A stretch of 64,000 nt of DNA from Emticicia sp031378345. GTDB taxonomy: Bacteria; Bacteroidota; Bacteroidia; Cytophagales; Spirosomataceae. Position 1 is the first letter of the stretch. Every line of letters begins with the position of its first letter. The notes under the pieces are model-generated. The model was not told the origin of the DNA, did not search any database, and worked only from the letters and a program-made list of their open reading frames with translations. This document shows, in pieces, positions 50,077 to 59,615 of this stretch. The translations under genes and the position numbers were made by a program. The stretch lies in contig JANNDY010000105.1 in NCBI GenBank assembly GCA_031378345.1, positions 13,091 through 77,090 on the forward strand, in the 5' to 3' direction.

Positions 50077-50880
50077 ATGATTATGAAGACTTACTTGATT
50101 TTGCTTTTACTTTTTTTTGCTTTCAACAACTCACAAAGTCAAAGTATCAATCCTTTAGGAAAGACTGTTGAAACACGCTTCAAACTACCTTCTGGTTATC
50201 AAAGAATTGATGTTCAAAATGATTCCTTTGGAGCATTTCTTCGTAGTTTTCCTTTGAAAAATGACAAATCTAAAGTCTATTTTTATAACGGAGAAGAAAA
50301 AACTAAAGCTCAGCAAGTAGCAGTTTTGGATATTGACCGAGGCACACAAGACCTACAACAATGTGCCGATGCAGTGATGCGTTTACGAAGTGAATATTTG
50401 TACGCTCAAAAGCAATTTTTGGCTATTTCTTTCAAAACTTTTAATGGAGTAGCCATGACTTATGATAAGTATAAAAATGGCTATCGTATTACTAATCAAG
50501 GCTTTATAAAATCAAAATCACCAGATAATAGCAAAGCTGGATTCAGGAAATACCAAGATATGGTATTTATGTATGCCAATACTTATACGCTTGAAAAAGA
50601 GATGAAAGCTGTAAAAAACTTGTCAGATTTAGAGTTGGGCGATGTTTTTATTGTCTCAAATCCAAAGAGTTATGGACACGCCATGATTGTAATGGATGTA
50701 GCCAGAAATCCACAAACCCAAGACAAAATTTTTCTTTTGGCTCAAAGTTATATGCCTGCCCAAGATATTCACATTGTCAAAAATCCAAAAGGTGGAGCAT
50801 GGTATAGTTTAAAAGATTTAATGACTCAACTTTACACGCCAGAATGGACTTTTCCCCTAAATTCTCTGCATAGATTTTAA
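50077..50880 (+). CDS. DUF4846 secreted protein
   Basis: 267 residues with signal peptide MIMKTYLILLLLFFAFNNSQ. The mature part has FGAFLRSFPLKNDKSKVYFY, QVAVLDIDRGTQDLQQCADA and GDVFIVSNPKSYGHAMIVMD, the pattern of DUF4846. No function is established; the GHAMIVMD end recalls cysteine/histidine hydrolase folds, but no catalytic cysteine is evident. Not linked to its neighbours. Confidence 0.75.
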   Translation: MIMKTYLILLLLFFAFNNSQSQSINPLGKTVETRFKLPSGYQRIDVQNDSFGAFLRSFPLKNDKSKVYFYNGEEKTKAQQVAVLDIDRGTQDLQQCADAVMRLRSEYLYAQKQFLAISFKTFNGVAMTYDKYKNGYRITNQGFIKSKSPDNSKAGFRKYQDMVFMYANTYTLEKEMKAVKNLSDLELGDVFIVSNPKSYGHAMIVMDVARNPQTQDKIFLLAQSYMPAQDIHIVKNPKGGAWYSLKDLMTQLYTPEWTFPLNSLHRF

Positions 50881-50945
50881 GTGTGTTCTGCTTTATGTTT
50901 GACATTAACGAACGAATTATATTCTTTTTTCTCTAATTTTGCTTT

Positions 50946-52718
50946 ATGCAAAACCCTTACCTAAGTCTTCTCCGCACTGCTTGGCATTATGCTCGACAGG
51001 AACGCAAAAAATACGTTTTTGTTTATATACTTTTTATCTTTGCTAATGTCGTTACTTCCTTAAATCCATTGCTTTATGGTTGGTTTATTGATGCCATTCA
51101 ACGCAAAGGCAGCGAAGTGATTTCGTATGTTTGGATTTACGCTTTGTTGTATTTTGTGGTGCAGGCTGGCGAATGGATTTTTCATTATCCTGCACGTATA
51201 TTGGAGCGAGAATTGGCTTTCAAGATTAGTCAAAATTATTTAGATGATGTATATCACCAAGTGTTACATTTACCTGTAAAATGGCACCAAGACCATCATA
51301 GTGGCGACTCTATCAATCGTATCAGAAAAGCTTATGAAGCCCTTAAAGATTTCTTCCAAAATGGCTTTATGTATATTCATACTTTAGCAAAATTTGTGTT
51401 TTCTTTTGGAGCAATGTTATACTTTTCGCCGCTTTATGGCTCAATAGGTATTGTTTTGGGAGCATTTACCGTTTGGATAATCATGCTTTTCGATAAACAA
51501 TATATCAAATCTTTGAACGAAGTAAATGAGCGTGAACACATCGTTTCGTCCACACTTTTTGATAGCCTTTCAAACATAATTACGGTCATTACGCTAAGGC
51601 TCGAAAAACGAATTCAGGCAAGTCTAATGAGTAAAATTAAAGACGTTTTCCCTCATTTCAAGCAAAATACGATTATAAATGAGAAAAAATGGTTTACAGC
51701 ATATATGCTTGTGGCTATTATTTATGTCGTTATTGTGGTGGGTTATGTTCATCAAAATTATGTGCCAAGACAAACTTTTTTTATTGGAGGCTTGGTTACT
51801 TTGTTGGGTTATATCAACCTCTTTACCTCGTCATTTTTCGACATGGCTTGGCAATATACTGACATCGTGCGACACAATACCGATTTGCAAACGGCACGCA
51901 TCATTAGTGAAGCCTACCAACAACAACACCGCCCCGAAGCGGTAGAAGAATTATCAGAAAATTGGCAAAAAATCGAGATAAAAAATCTCAACTTTTCTTA
52001 TAATTCATTTTCTTTAGATGAAAAATACGGGCAGGGTTTGCAAGATATTTCTTTGAAAATAAAACGTGGAGAACGAATTGCATTCATCGGTGAAAGTGGT
52101 AGCGGAAAAAGTACACTTTTGGCTTTGTTGAGAGGTTTGTATTTGCCCGAAAATGATAAAGTTAGCATAAATATTGATACACAGAACAAAGATTTTGGAA
52201 GCCTTGCTGATAGTGTAACGCTTTTTCCACAAGAACCTGAGATTTTTGAAAATACGATTGCCTATAATATCACATTGGGGCTTCCTTTTAGTGAGGAAGA
52301 AATAATGCAAGTATGCGAAAATGCTCAGTTTACAGAGGTAATAGGGCAGTTGCCGAATGGCTTGGAGTCGGATATTAAAGAAAAAGGTGTAAATTTATCG
52401 GGTGGACAGAAACAACGCTTGGCTTTGGCAAGAGGAATTTTGGCAGCAAGAAGCAGCACCATTGTATTGATGGACGAGCCAACAAGTAGTGTTGACCCAA
52501 AAACTGAAATGCAGATTTACGACAAATTATTTGAAACTTTTGCAGAAAAAACCATTATTTCATCACTTCATCGGTTGCATTTATTGACAAAATTCGATTA
52601 TGTATATGTTCTTCAAAATGGTAGAATTGTAGAAGAGGGGACATTCGATTTTCTACGAAAAAATGGAAGTATTTTCCAAGAATTATGGAAGCATCAGGAG
52701 GAGAAAAGCTTGATATAA
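50946..52718 (+). CDS. ABC transporter, fused membrane and ATPase domains (exporter type)
   Basis: 590 residues. About six membrane segments in residues 1-320, then a nucleotide-binding domain: Walker A FIGESGSGKSTLLALL, signature LSGGQKQRLALARGIL, Walker B IVLMDEPTSSVD, H-loop SSLHRLHLL. It is the half-size exporter type that works as a dimer. The substrate is unknown. A terminator follows. Confidence 0.9.
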   Translation: MQNPYLSLLRTAWHYARQERKKYVFVYILFIFANVVTSLNPLLYGWFIDAIQRKGSEVISYVWIYALLYFVVQAGEWIFHYPARILERELAFKISQNYLDDVYHQVLHLPVKWHQDHHSGDSINRIRKAYEALKDFFQNGFMYIHTLAKFVFSFGAMLYFSPLYGSIGIVLGAFTVWIIMLFDKQYIKSLNEVNEREHIVSSTLFDSLSNIITVITLRLEKRIQASLMSKIKDVFPHFKQNTIINEKKWFTAYMLVAIIYVVIVVGYVHQNYVPRQTFFIGGLVTLLGYINLFTSSFFDMAWQYTDIVRHNTDLQTARIISEAYQQQHRPEAVEELSENWQKIEIKNLNFSYNSFSLDEKYGQGLQDISLKIKRGERIAFIGESGSGKSTLLALLRGLYLPENDKVSINIDTQNKDFGSLADSVTLFPQEPEIFENTIAYNITLGLPFSEEEIMQVCENAQFTEVIGQLPNGLESDIKEKGVNLSGGQKQRLALARGILAARSSTIVLMDEPTSSVDPKTEMQIYDKLFETFAEKTIISSLHRLHLLTKFDYVYVLQNGRIVEEGTFDFLRKNGSIFQELWKHQEEKSLI

Positions 52719-52719
52719 A

Positions 52720-52759
52720 ACTCCCTCAAAACATTTTTTCAAACACCTTGAGGGGTTTT
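52720..52759. terminator. Terminator between the ABC and MFS genes
   Basis: AACTCCCTCAA and TTGAGGGGTT form a stem with one G-T pair and a long loop, ended by T. It serves the plus-strand ABC gene and, in reverse, the minus-strand MFS gene. Confidence 0.65.
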
Positions 52760-52762
52760 TAT

Positions 52763-54022
52763 CTACTCCTCTAAAAAATCCAAATCTTTCCCATGAGTTT
52801 CTTTAATGGTGAGCGTTGAATAAAAGCCAATCGCAAAGCAAACCAAACCTACGATTGCCCCTGCCATGATTACACCTTGAGTGGGCTTGAAAAACTTATA
52901 TGATAGTGTCATCAAAACGACTGAACCTCGTACCATATTTGGAATAGTGGTAGCAGCGGTTGCTCGTAAATTTGTGCCAAATTGTTCGGCGGCAACAGTT
53001 ACAAACATTGCCCAATAACCTGTGCCGAAGCCTAAACAACAACATAGTCCATAAAACATATTAGCATTTTTGATGCTTCCCGAAAATAGCAGTACAAGCA
53101 CACATATCAAAGCAAATGACATCATAAAAGCAATGGCTTTTTTGCGAGAATGAAGGGCATGACTAAAAAAACCACTCCCAAAATCTCCTACCGAAATACC
53201 TACATACGCCCACATGATTGATAAACCTGGGTCAATTTTTTCGGCGATACCTAAGGCTTCGCCAAATTCGTTACTCAAATAAACCAAAATTCCGATACAA
53301 AACCACAATGGAATTCCGATACCGATACATTTCATATATGTTGAAAAACGTTCCCAATTAGTAAAAAACGCAAAGAAATTGCCTCTTTCTACATTCTTTT
53401 TACCAACCACATCTTTAAAAATACCCGATTCGATTACGCCTACCCGAAGCAACAATAGTGCTATTCCCAAGCCACCACCAATCAGATAAGCGATTGTCCA
53501 ATCGCCCGAAAGTCTTACGGTAAAGGTGGCAACTACCGCACCGAGTAAGCCAATTCCGGCAACTAACGAAGTGCCAATTGCTCGAAGTTGTTTAGGTAAA
53601 ATTTCAGAAACAAGTGTAATTCCCGCCCCTAACTCGCCTGCCAAGCCAATTCCTGCAATAAAACGTAGCCATTTATAGGCTTCAATTTTATCCATAAATC
53701 CGATGTGAGGAATCATTCCGCAAGCGATATTTGCCAACGAATAAGTAATAATTGACCCAAAAAGTACAGAAAGTCGTCCTTTTTTATCGCCTAAAATTCC
53801 CCAAAAAATGCCACCAATCAGCAAGCCAATCATTTGAAAATTAATGATGGTTGTGCCAACAGACGAAACAGCTTCTTTGGTGTTCAAACCAAGGCTTTCA
53901 AGGCTTTGAACTCGTACGATTCCGAAAAGTTGGAGGTCATAAATATCAACAAAATAGCCTAATGCGGCTACAATTACTGGTAAGCTGAAAAGGTGTTGTA
54001 AGGTTGTTTTTTCTTGATTCAT
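52763..54022 (-). CDS. MFS transporter
   Basis: 419 residues with about 12 membrane segments. Motif A-like GDKKGRLSVLFGSIITYSLA between segments 2 and 3, ELGAGITLVSEILPKQLRAI in the first half and FGTNLRATAATTIPNMVRGS in the second resemble the metabolite:H+ symporter group. It lies downstream of the DUF1080 gene on the same strand with a 59-base gap, so the exported or imported compound may be a sugar acid or related product. The substrate is inferred only from context. Confidence 0.85.
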   Translation of the reverse strand: MNQEKTTLQHLFSLPVIVAALGYFVDIYDLQLFGIVRVQSLESLGLNTKEAVSSVGTTIINFQMIGLLIGGIFWGILGDKKGRLSVLFGSIITYSLANIACGMIPHIGFMDKIEAYKWLRFIAGIGLAGELGAGITLVSEILPKQLRAIGTSLVAGIGLLGAVVATFTVRLSGDWTIAYLIGGGLGIALLLLRVGVIESGIFKDVVGKKNVERGNFFAFFTNWERFSTYMKCIGIGIPLWFCIGILVYLSNEFGEALGIAEKIDPGLSIMWAYVGISVGDFGSGFFSHALHSRKKAIAFMMSFALICVLVLLFSGSIKNANMFYGLCCCLGFGTGYWAMFVTVAAEQFGTNLRATAATTIPNMVRGSVVLMTLSYKFFKPTQGVIMAGAIVGLVCFAIGFYSTLTIKETHGKDLDFLEE

Positions 54023-54081
54023 ATTAGTTTTTAGGTTTAGGGTTGTTTTTATTACGATGGAGTAGGAACTCCGTCATACTT

Positions 54082-54681
54082 CTATAATTCTTTAATTTTT
54101 ATCTTTCGCCAGCTTACTTTTATTCCACCACCGCTATGAATTTGTAAGGCAATACTGCCACTTATTGAGCCAATCGCTGCATCATCTAAAGTTATCATTT
54201 GCGTGCCATTTAAGTAAGTTGTTACTACATTTCCTACCACACGAATTTTCATTTTATTCCATTCACCCATTTTCAAGGCTTTGTCTTTTTCGGGGTCGGG
54301 TTTTATAATCCAGCCTCTTTTGTAGGACTCATAAATGCCACCTGTCGAGTTTCCAGGAGGAGCAACTTCTACTTGCCAACCAGCAACTTTTGTACCTTCG
54401 ATAGAAGAATGAAAAAACACACCACTGTTTCCGTTGGCTTCTTGCTTAAATGCGAGTGTTAATTCAAAATCTTTAAAGGTTTTTTCGGTGCCAAGATAGC
54501 CATATTCTTTGTCAGGACCACTTTCACAAACTAATAAGCCATCTTTTACATACCATTTTTCAGTGCCATAAATTTTCCAGCCCGAAAGATCTTTTTTGTT
54601 AAATAAGCTTTGTTTTTGAGCAAAAATTTCAAGCGAAAAAACAAAAGAGCACAATAATAAGAGGTAAGATTTTGTTTTCAT
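54082..54681 (-). CDS. DUF1080 family protein (3-keto-disaccharide hydrolase domain)
   Basis: 199 residues with signal peptide LLLLCSFVFSLEIFAQ. LFNKKDLSGWKIYGTEKWYV, NSGVFFHSSIEGTKVAGWQV and ALQIHSGGGIKVSWRKIKIK are DUF1080 motifs, a concanavalin-like fold that includes 3-keto-glycoside hydrolases. Probably periplasmic and acting on oxidised sugars. The MFS gene follows. Confidence 0.85.
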   Translation of the reverse strand: MKTKSYLLLLCSFVFSLEIFAQKQSLFNKKDLSGWKIYGTEKWYVKDGLLVCESGPDKEYGYLGTEKTFKDFELTLAFKQEANGNSGVFFHSSIEGTKVAGWQVEVAPPGNSTGGIYESYKRGWIIKPDPEKDKALKMGEWNKMKIRVVGNVVTTYLNGTQMITLDDAAIGSISGSIALQIHSGGGIKVSWRKIKIKEL

Positions 54682-54776
54682 TACAGTTCAGATTTTAAAA
54701 ATTTGTTAAGGAAGAATGTTTTTTTTACAAAGAAAAGCTAAAATCTTTATCTTGCATCATTGATTAAAAAAATACT

Positions 54777-55502
54777 ATGAAAAAAATAATTTTGATTCTC
54801 GCTCTTTTGCTTCCATGGGGCTTTTGCTCTGCACAAACTAAACTTTCGCAACAAAATTTTGATGGTTTTATTAATAACAAAATACCGATTAATTTGTCAT
54901 TAACATTTGATGCCAATTTGGTTTATGGAACGCTTACCTACAAAAAAGTTGGACAGCCAATCAAAGTGATTGGTTCGATAGAAAAAGATGATTTTTTGAT
55001 CCATGAATTTGCTTCAAAGGCAGATATTACGGGTGTTTATTACGGCACAAAAAAAGGAGATGAGATAAGTGGTTCGTGGACAAGTCCAGGGGGGAAAGAA
55101 ATGAAATTTAGTGTAAAAAAGACTACTTCAGTTCAGATTGACAAAGTTGAAAATAGCTCAGTAACAGGCACTTATGCATATAGTTTTGGCAAAGATGGCG
55201 GCACAGGAAATATCTATGTGCGACAAGTTGACCCATCGAAAATCATTGTAGAAATGCAAGCAATTAAGGGTGGGCCGAGCTATAATCAAGCAATTGTAGA
55301 AAAAACCACATTGAAACTTGTAGGAAATCAAGCCATTTATGAGAACAAAGAATTTGGAAAATGTAAGCTAAAAATTATCTTTTTTGAGGGCGGAGCAACC
55401 ATCATTTATGTAGATGAAGCCTATGAATGTGGCTTTGGAAATGCCGCTTCCGTTTCTGGTAATTATTTAAAAATAGATAATAAAGCACCTAAGTTTCAGT
55501 AA
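54777..55502 (+). CDS. Secreted protein of unknown function
   Basis: 241 residues with signal peptide MKKIILILALLLPWGFCSAQ. Beta-rich (GTLTYKKVGQPIKVIGSIEK, VSGTYAYS-like repeats of GxY strands) and ending in SGNYLKIDNKAPKFQ. No family recognised. It precedes an NTF2-like secreted protein by 35 bases on the same strand. Confidence 0.65.
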   Translation: MKKIILILALLLPWGFCSAQTKLSQQNFDGFINNKIPINLSLTFDANLVYGTLTYKKVGQPIKVIGSIEKDDFLIHEFASKADITGVYYGTKKGDEISGSWTSPGGKEMKFSVKKTTSVQIDKVENSSVTGTYAYSFGKDGGTGNIYVRQVDPSKIIVEMQAIKGGPSYNQAIVEKTTLKLVGNQAIYENKEFGKCKLKIIFFEGGATIIYVDEAYECGFGNAASVSGNYLKIDNKAPKFQ

Positions 55503-55537
55503 AATATTTTACATAAAATACTTACTATCAATTACTT

Positions 55538-55993
55538 ATGAAAATTTCAACAATTCTTTGCTTACTCTTTTTATCACTTTCAACTTTTGCCCAAACCAAC
55601 GAAGAGCAAATCAAAGCAAGCATCAATCAAGTGTTTGATGGCATGCGTAAAAACGATACGCTTCTTGTGCGGGAAGTTTTACATTCCTCATGTTTTTTGA
55701 AATCTATCGGGAAAAACAAAACAGGTGAGGTAAAATTACAAGAAGACCCAATTTCAGGTTGGTTGAAACAAATCGGAACTAAACGTGAGGGAGTAATTTT
55801 AGACGAAAGATTATTGAGTTTCGATATCAAAATTGATGGAGATATGGCAATGGCTTGGACTCCCTACGAGTTTTATGTCAATGATAAATTTTATCATTGT
55901 GGAGTTGATGTTTTTACGATGATGCACACCGACAAAGGCTGGAAAATTGTCGGAATTGTAGATACTCGTAGAAAAGAAGGTTGTGGAAAGTAA
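55538..55993 (+). CDS. Secreted NTF2-like/SnoaL-type protein
   Basis: 151 residues with signal peptide MKISTILCLLFLSLSTFAQ. The cone-shaped NTF2 fold is suggested by QIKASINQVFDGMRKNDTLL, the MAMAWTPYEFYVND strand and the ending GVDVFTMMHTDKGWKIVGIVDTRRK. Enzymatic or binding role unknown. Probably cotranscribed with the preceding gene. Confidence 0.75.
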   Translation: MKISTILCLLFLSLSTFAQTNEEQIKASINQVFDGMRKNDTLLVREVLHSSCFLKSIGKNKTGEVKLQEDPISGWLKQIGTKREGVILDERLLSFDIKIDGDMAMAWTPYEFYVNDKFYHCGVDVFTMMHTDKGWKIVGIVDTRRKEGCGK

Positions 55994-56011
55994 AAATAAA
56001 ACGACAAAAAT

Positions 56012-57292
56012 CTATCGCTTTATTTTTACCACTACTTTGGCATTTATGTCTTTTACTGACGAATTCTGAACCGAAAGTTGGCTTTCATTTACGCCTTTTT
56101 CATATAATATTTCACGCACGGCATACGCACGGTCTTCGGCGAGGGTACTACCATTGCTTTCCGAACCTCCAGCTATAATTGCCTTAGATTTGCGGTTATT
56201 TTTCAAGAATTTTACTACTTCTTCCAAATTACCTTTTGAGCTTATTTCTGCACTATTTCTCTTGAAATCTGTGCTTAATCCAATCCATGATTTGCTATTT
56301 TTTAGCTGTTCACTAACCGAACTTGTGGAAGAATTTGTGTCGAAAGTATCTGTTTTAGGTATTTCTTTTATTTTTGGTTCTTCCGCTTTTTTCTCAATAA
56401 TTGGCGTTTTTGCAGCAATTTCTTCACTTTTTTTAGTTTTTTCTATTGGTTTTACTTCATTAGTAGTTTTAATATCTTCTTTTGAAGTATACTTATTTGT
56501 AGTGTCTGATGGCAGTGCAACGAAGGAAGAATCACTCACAAAAGTTGAATCCTGTTTTGGCAAAACCCCTACCGAATTGGCAGAAAGTTCGGCGGTTTTA
56601 GCGGTTTGTTTGCGATATTTTAAAAAATAAGCAAGCCCTCCCAAAAACACCAAACCAACCAAAAACAAAGGGATCCAAGTAGAAAAACTACTTTTTTGTA
56701 CTACTTTTCCTTCTTCTTTTGGTTTTTCATCATTGGGTGAAACAACTGGCTGTGTGGTACTTTTAAAATTTAATTGATTGGCAATTGCAGGCGGCAAAGC
56801 TCCGAAAACAGACTCTCGTTGTTCGCCAAGAAGTTTTGTTAGTCCTGAAACGCCAAGCCCTTCTTTTCCAACAACTTTTCCTAAAGCACCCAAAACCAAC
56901 GGTGCAGCCAAACCAACTAAAGATGAAGCTGAGGTCTTGCGAATACCATTTAAAGTTGATAGTTTCTCTACAATACTATTCCCTTTATTTCCTGAAAAAT
57001 GATTGAAAATATTTGACCCAATTGTGATGAGAAGTTGCGTTTTGTCGAAATTTCCAAGCAAATTTGGCAAATCATCAAGGATTTCACCCGTATGCCCACC
57101 ATCTTTCAATACATCCATAACCTTGCCTGCACCTTCTTCAGTCGAAGCACTACGGATAATTCCCCCCATAACGATAGGCACGGCACTATTCAATGCGGGA
57201 CCTATTTTATCGGGACGTTCGCCTAAAAAACCACTGACTTTTTCGATAACAGAATCGGTCAATTTGTCTTTGATGAGTCCAAGTATATCCAT
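56012..57292 (-). CDS. DUF937-OmpA fusion protein with a central membrane segment
   Basis: 426 residues. Residues about 1-170 carry two DUF937-type helical units (FLGERPDKIGPALNSAVPIV, GVSGLTKLLGEQRESVFGAL). A membrane segment at about 206-224 (WIPLFLVGLVFLGGLAYFLK) is followed by a long charged, Lys/Glu/Thr-rich linker. The last ~100 residues form an OmpA-like peptidoglycan-binding domain (IAGGSESNGSTLAEDRAYAV). The gene starts near 57292. A cytoplasmic DUF937 domain joined to the wall through OmpA is an unusual layout. Confidence 0.8.
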   Translation of the reverse strand: MDILGLIKDKLTDSVIEKVSGFLGERPDKIGPALNSAVPIVMGGIIRSASTEEGAGKVMDVLKDGGHTGEILDDLPNLLGNFDKTQLLITIGSNIFNHFSGNKGNSIVEKLSTLNGIRKTSASSLVGLAAPLVLGALGKVVGKEGLGVSGLTKLLGEQRESVFGALPPAIANQLNFKSTTQPVVSPNDEKPKEEGKVVQKSSFSTWIPLFLVGLVFLGGLAYFLKYRKQTAKTAELSANSVGVLPKQDSTFVSDSSFVALPSDTTNKYTSKEDIKTTNEVKPIEKTKKSEEIAAKTPIIEKKAEEPKIKEIPKTDTFDTNSSTSSVSEQLKNSKSWIGLSTDFKRNSAEISSKGNLEEVVKFLKNNRKSKAIIAGGSESNGSTLAEDRAYAVREILYEKGVNESQLSVQNSSVKDINAKVVVKIKR

Positions 57293-57584
57293 AAAATTAT
57301 AAATTCGTATTAATAATTAGTTTTCGGGAGGTTTTTATTATTAGAAGTTAATTCATCAAAAACTATGCCTAAAATACCTTGTTTTCCAAAAATTATGTAG
57401 CCGCTTAATAACAAACGAATTAGGAAACAAAAATTGTCTTAAAAACTTAATTTGGGGGAATAAACTTAAGAAAAATCATTTGATGATTTGATAAAAAAAG
57501 GCATTTTGGTTACAAATAATTAACAAAATCGATAATTTTGCTTTCTTTTGAGTAAAATTTGTAAAAAACAAACCCGAATAAATA

Positions 57585-58196
57585 ATGAATTTAGAACCAA
57601 GACCCGACCGTTTTGAAATGATTTGCGGTTTGTTACTTTCTATTTTTGCTTCATTATTGGCACTTATTCAAGTTGCCGACGACAATTTTGGAAATGAAGA
57701 ATTAAAAGCTGTCAACGAAAAAGCACAGGCTTTTCAATGGCACCAAGCGAAGGGGATTAAGCAAAATTTGGTAGAAGGACAAATCGGTTTGATGGAAACT
57801 TTGCTAAGTTCCAACTCAATTGCAGGAAAAGACACTGCCGTTTTGTCGAAAAATGTAGAAAAACTAAAAAAGAAAGTCGCTCGCTACGAAAAAGAAAAAA
57901 ACGAGATTTTGAAAGGCTCGGCAGCTATTGGAAAAGAAAATTGGGTACAAGATATTGACGGAGAAATGGGCAAAGTTATTGGAGCAAAAGAATGGGAACA
58001 AAAAATAGAGTATTACGGCAACTTGGGCGATAAACTCGCCATTGCGTCATTGTTGCTGCAAATTTCTATAGTGATGGGTGGTATGGCTTTGGTTTTACAA
58101 GAAATAATGCAGAAAAAACGCTTCTTTTGGGCAATGATTATGCTGGGAGCAATCGGCATTATAACAGGCATTTGGACAGTCGTCAGTGCGATTTAG
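57585..58196 (+). CDS. DUF4337 membrane protein
   Basis: 203 residues. One membrane segment at the N-terminus (MICGLLLSIFASLLALIQVA), a charged coiled-coil-like middle (ENEILKG..., KKLKKKVARYEKEKNEILKG), and two C-terminal segments (IASLLLQISIVMGGMALVL, FWAMIMLGAIGIITGIWTV). The layout fits DUF4337. Function unknown. A strong terminator follows. Confidence 0.8.
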   Translation: MNLEPRPDRFEMICGLLLSIFASLLALIQVADDNFGNEELKAVNEKAQAFQWHQAKGIKQNLVEGQIGLMETLLSSNSIAGKDTAVLSKNVEKLKKKVARYEKEKNEILKGSAAIGKENWVQDIDGEMGKVIGAKEWEQKIEYYGNLGDKLAIASLLLQISIVMGGMALVLQEIMQKKRFFWAMIMLGAIGIITGIWTVVSAI

Positions 58197-58204
58197 AAAC
58201 ATAT

Positions 58205-58242
58205 AAAAAGCCAGTTTTGAAAATTCAAAACTGGCTTTTTAT
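58205..58242. terminator. Terminator between the DUF4337 and pdhA genes
   Basis: AAAAAGCCAGTTTTGAA and TTCAAAACTGGCTTTTT form a nearly perfect stem with A and T tails, so it can stop both convergent genes. Confidence 0.85.
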
Positions 58243-58259
58243 ATATTAATATTTGTCAA

Positions 58260-59276
58260 TTATTCCATCACGAAAGGATATTCGGTATCCATATAAACAT
58301 CTTTAAATGCCTCCGAAGCATCTGGATAAGGCGATTCTTCTGCAAATTTTACTGATGCCTCTACTTTTTCTTTCACACGAGCATCAATTACTTCTAATTC
58401 TGCTTCTGTGGCAATGCCATTTGTCAAAATTCTATCTTTGCACATTTCTAATGGGTCACGGCTTTTCCATTGCTCAACCTCTTCTTTTGTACGATATTTT
58501 TGAGGGTCTGACATCGAGTGTCCACGATAACGATAAGTTTTAAACTCCAAGAATGTTGGCCCTTCACCTGCTCTTGCACGGTCGGCGGCACGTTTTACTG
58601 CCTCATGCACTTGTTCAACGTCCATGCCATCAACTGGCTCGGCTGGCATATCGTAGCCTTCACCCAATGTATAAAGTTCACGTACATTTGAAGTACGTTC
58701 CACCGAAGTTCCCATGGCGTAACCGTTGTTTTCCACCACAAAAATCACTGGTAATTTCCAAGTCATTGCCATGTTAAAAGCCTCGTGCAAAGCACCTTGA
58801 CGAACCGCACCATCACCAAAATAACACATGCAAAGGTTTTTTGTGCCTTTATATTTTTCGGCAAATGCGATACCTGCACCGAGTGGAATTTGAGCTCCAA
58901 CGATACCATGTCCACCAATAAAATTAACCTCTTTGTCGAAAATGTGCATCGAACCACCTTTTCCTTTGGTTGTACCAGTTGCTTTTCCGAAAAGCTCTGC
59001 CATGATTCTGTTCGGGTCAGTTCCTAAAGCCAATGGATGTCCATGATCACGGTAGGCGGTTATCCATTTATCGTCTTTGGTTAGGGCAGAAACTGCTCCC
59101 GAAGAACAAGCCTCTTGTCCGATATATAAATGACAAAATCCACGAATCTTTTGCTGACCATATAATTGCCCTGCTTTTTCCTCAAATTTTCTTTGGAGGT
59201 ACATAGATTCGTACCAATACATATAAGTTTCTTTACTGTATTTAACCTTCGGGGCTTTTTCTTTAGTAGATGCCAT
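58260..59276 (-). CDS. pdhA: Pyruvate dehydrogenase E1 component, alpha subunit
   Basis: 338 residues. The thiamine diphosphate motif GDGAVRQGALHEAFNMAMTWKL with the terminal NN of VVENN, AYRDHGHPLALG, GSMHIFDKEVNFIGGHGIVG and YRYRGHSMSDPQKYR are E1-alpha landmarks. The beta subunit is not adjacent. The 340-base gap upstream holds the promoter and repeats. It feeds acetyl-CoA into the citric acid cycle. Confidence 0.95.
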   Translation of the reverse strand: MASTKEKAPKVKYSKETYMYWYESMYLQRKFEEKAGQLYGQQKIRGFCHLYIGQEACSSGAVSALTKDDKWITAYRDHGHPLALGTDPNRIMAELFGKATGTTKGKGGSMHIFDKEVNFIGGHGIVGAQIPLGAGIAFAEKYKGTKNLCMCYFGDGAVRQGALHEAFNMAMTWKLPVIFVVENNGYAMGTSVERTSNVRELYTLGEGYDMPAEPVDGMDVEQVHEAVKRAADRARAGEGPTFLEFKTYRYRGHSMSDPQKYRTKEEVEQWKSRDPLEMCKDRILTNGIATEAELEVIDARVKEKVEASVKFAEESPYPDASEAFKDVYMDTEYPFVME

Positions 59277-59327
59277 TTTGACTTCTTGAATCTTTTATGG
59301 TGAATGTAAAATCGCTTAGAATAAATG

Positions 59328-59335
59328 CAAATTTA
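59328..59335 (-). promoter_or_regulatory. Candidate -7 box for pdhA
   Basis: The minus strand reads TAAATTTG, matching TAnnTTTG, 52 bases before the pdhA ATG. Confidence 0.4.
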
Positions 59336-59360
59336 TGAATAAAAACAATATGCTCAAAGA

Positions 59361-59389
59361 GTTCTGAATTCTGAGTTCTGAATTCTGAG
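59361..59389. repeat. GTTCTGAATTCTGAG tandem repeat
   Basis: GTTCTGAATTCTGA occurs twice in tandem (GTTCTGAATTCTGAGTTCTG and AATTCTGAG). The same word begins the insertion inside the 5-formyl-THF cyclo-ligase gene (4933-4995). Confidence 0.7.
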
Positions 59390-59464
59390 TGTTTTAGTCA
59401 CAAAGTGTTTATTATAAATCATTTAGATATTATAAATGTCTTAGTAATAGAAGGTTTCTGTGTA

Positions 59465-59540
59465 CTAAAATCCCGTAGGGATTAAATATTGGTAGCAAAA
59501 AATCAAAATATATTCCTCATGCCGTAGGTATGAAACATTT
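59465..59540. repeat. Intergenic repeat with TCCCGTAGGGATT and GCCGTAGGTATGAAAC
   Basis: AATCCCGTAGGGATTAAATA, TTGGTAGCAAAAAATCAAAA and TCATGCCGTAGGTATGAAAC. Repeats of this wording are frequent between genes in several Cytophagales genomes as I recall them; I could not check. The rest of the 340-base gap holds the pdhA promoter, the rpsJ terminator and nothing else nameable. Confidence 0.55.
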
Positions 59541-59561
59541 TGAAAAATAATTTTCCAACAA

Positions 59562-59596
59562 AAAAGCCTATTTGCTTTTCAACAAATAGGCTTTTT
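59562..59596 (-). terminator. Terminator after rpsJ
   Basis: AAAAAAGCCTATTTG and CAAATAGGCTTTTT form a 14-bp stem around CTTTTCAA. It ends the minus-strand rpsJ within 20-50 bases of its stop. Confidence 0.85.
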
Positions 59597-59615
59597 ATAG
59601 TCAGTTTTATAAAAA

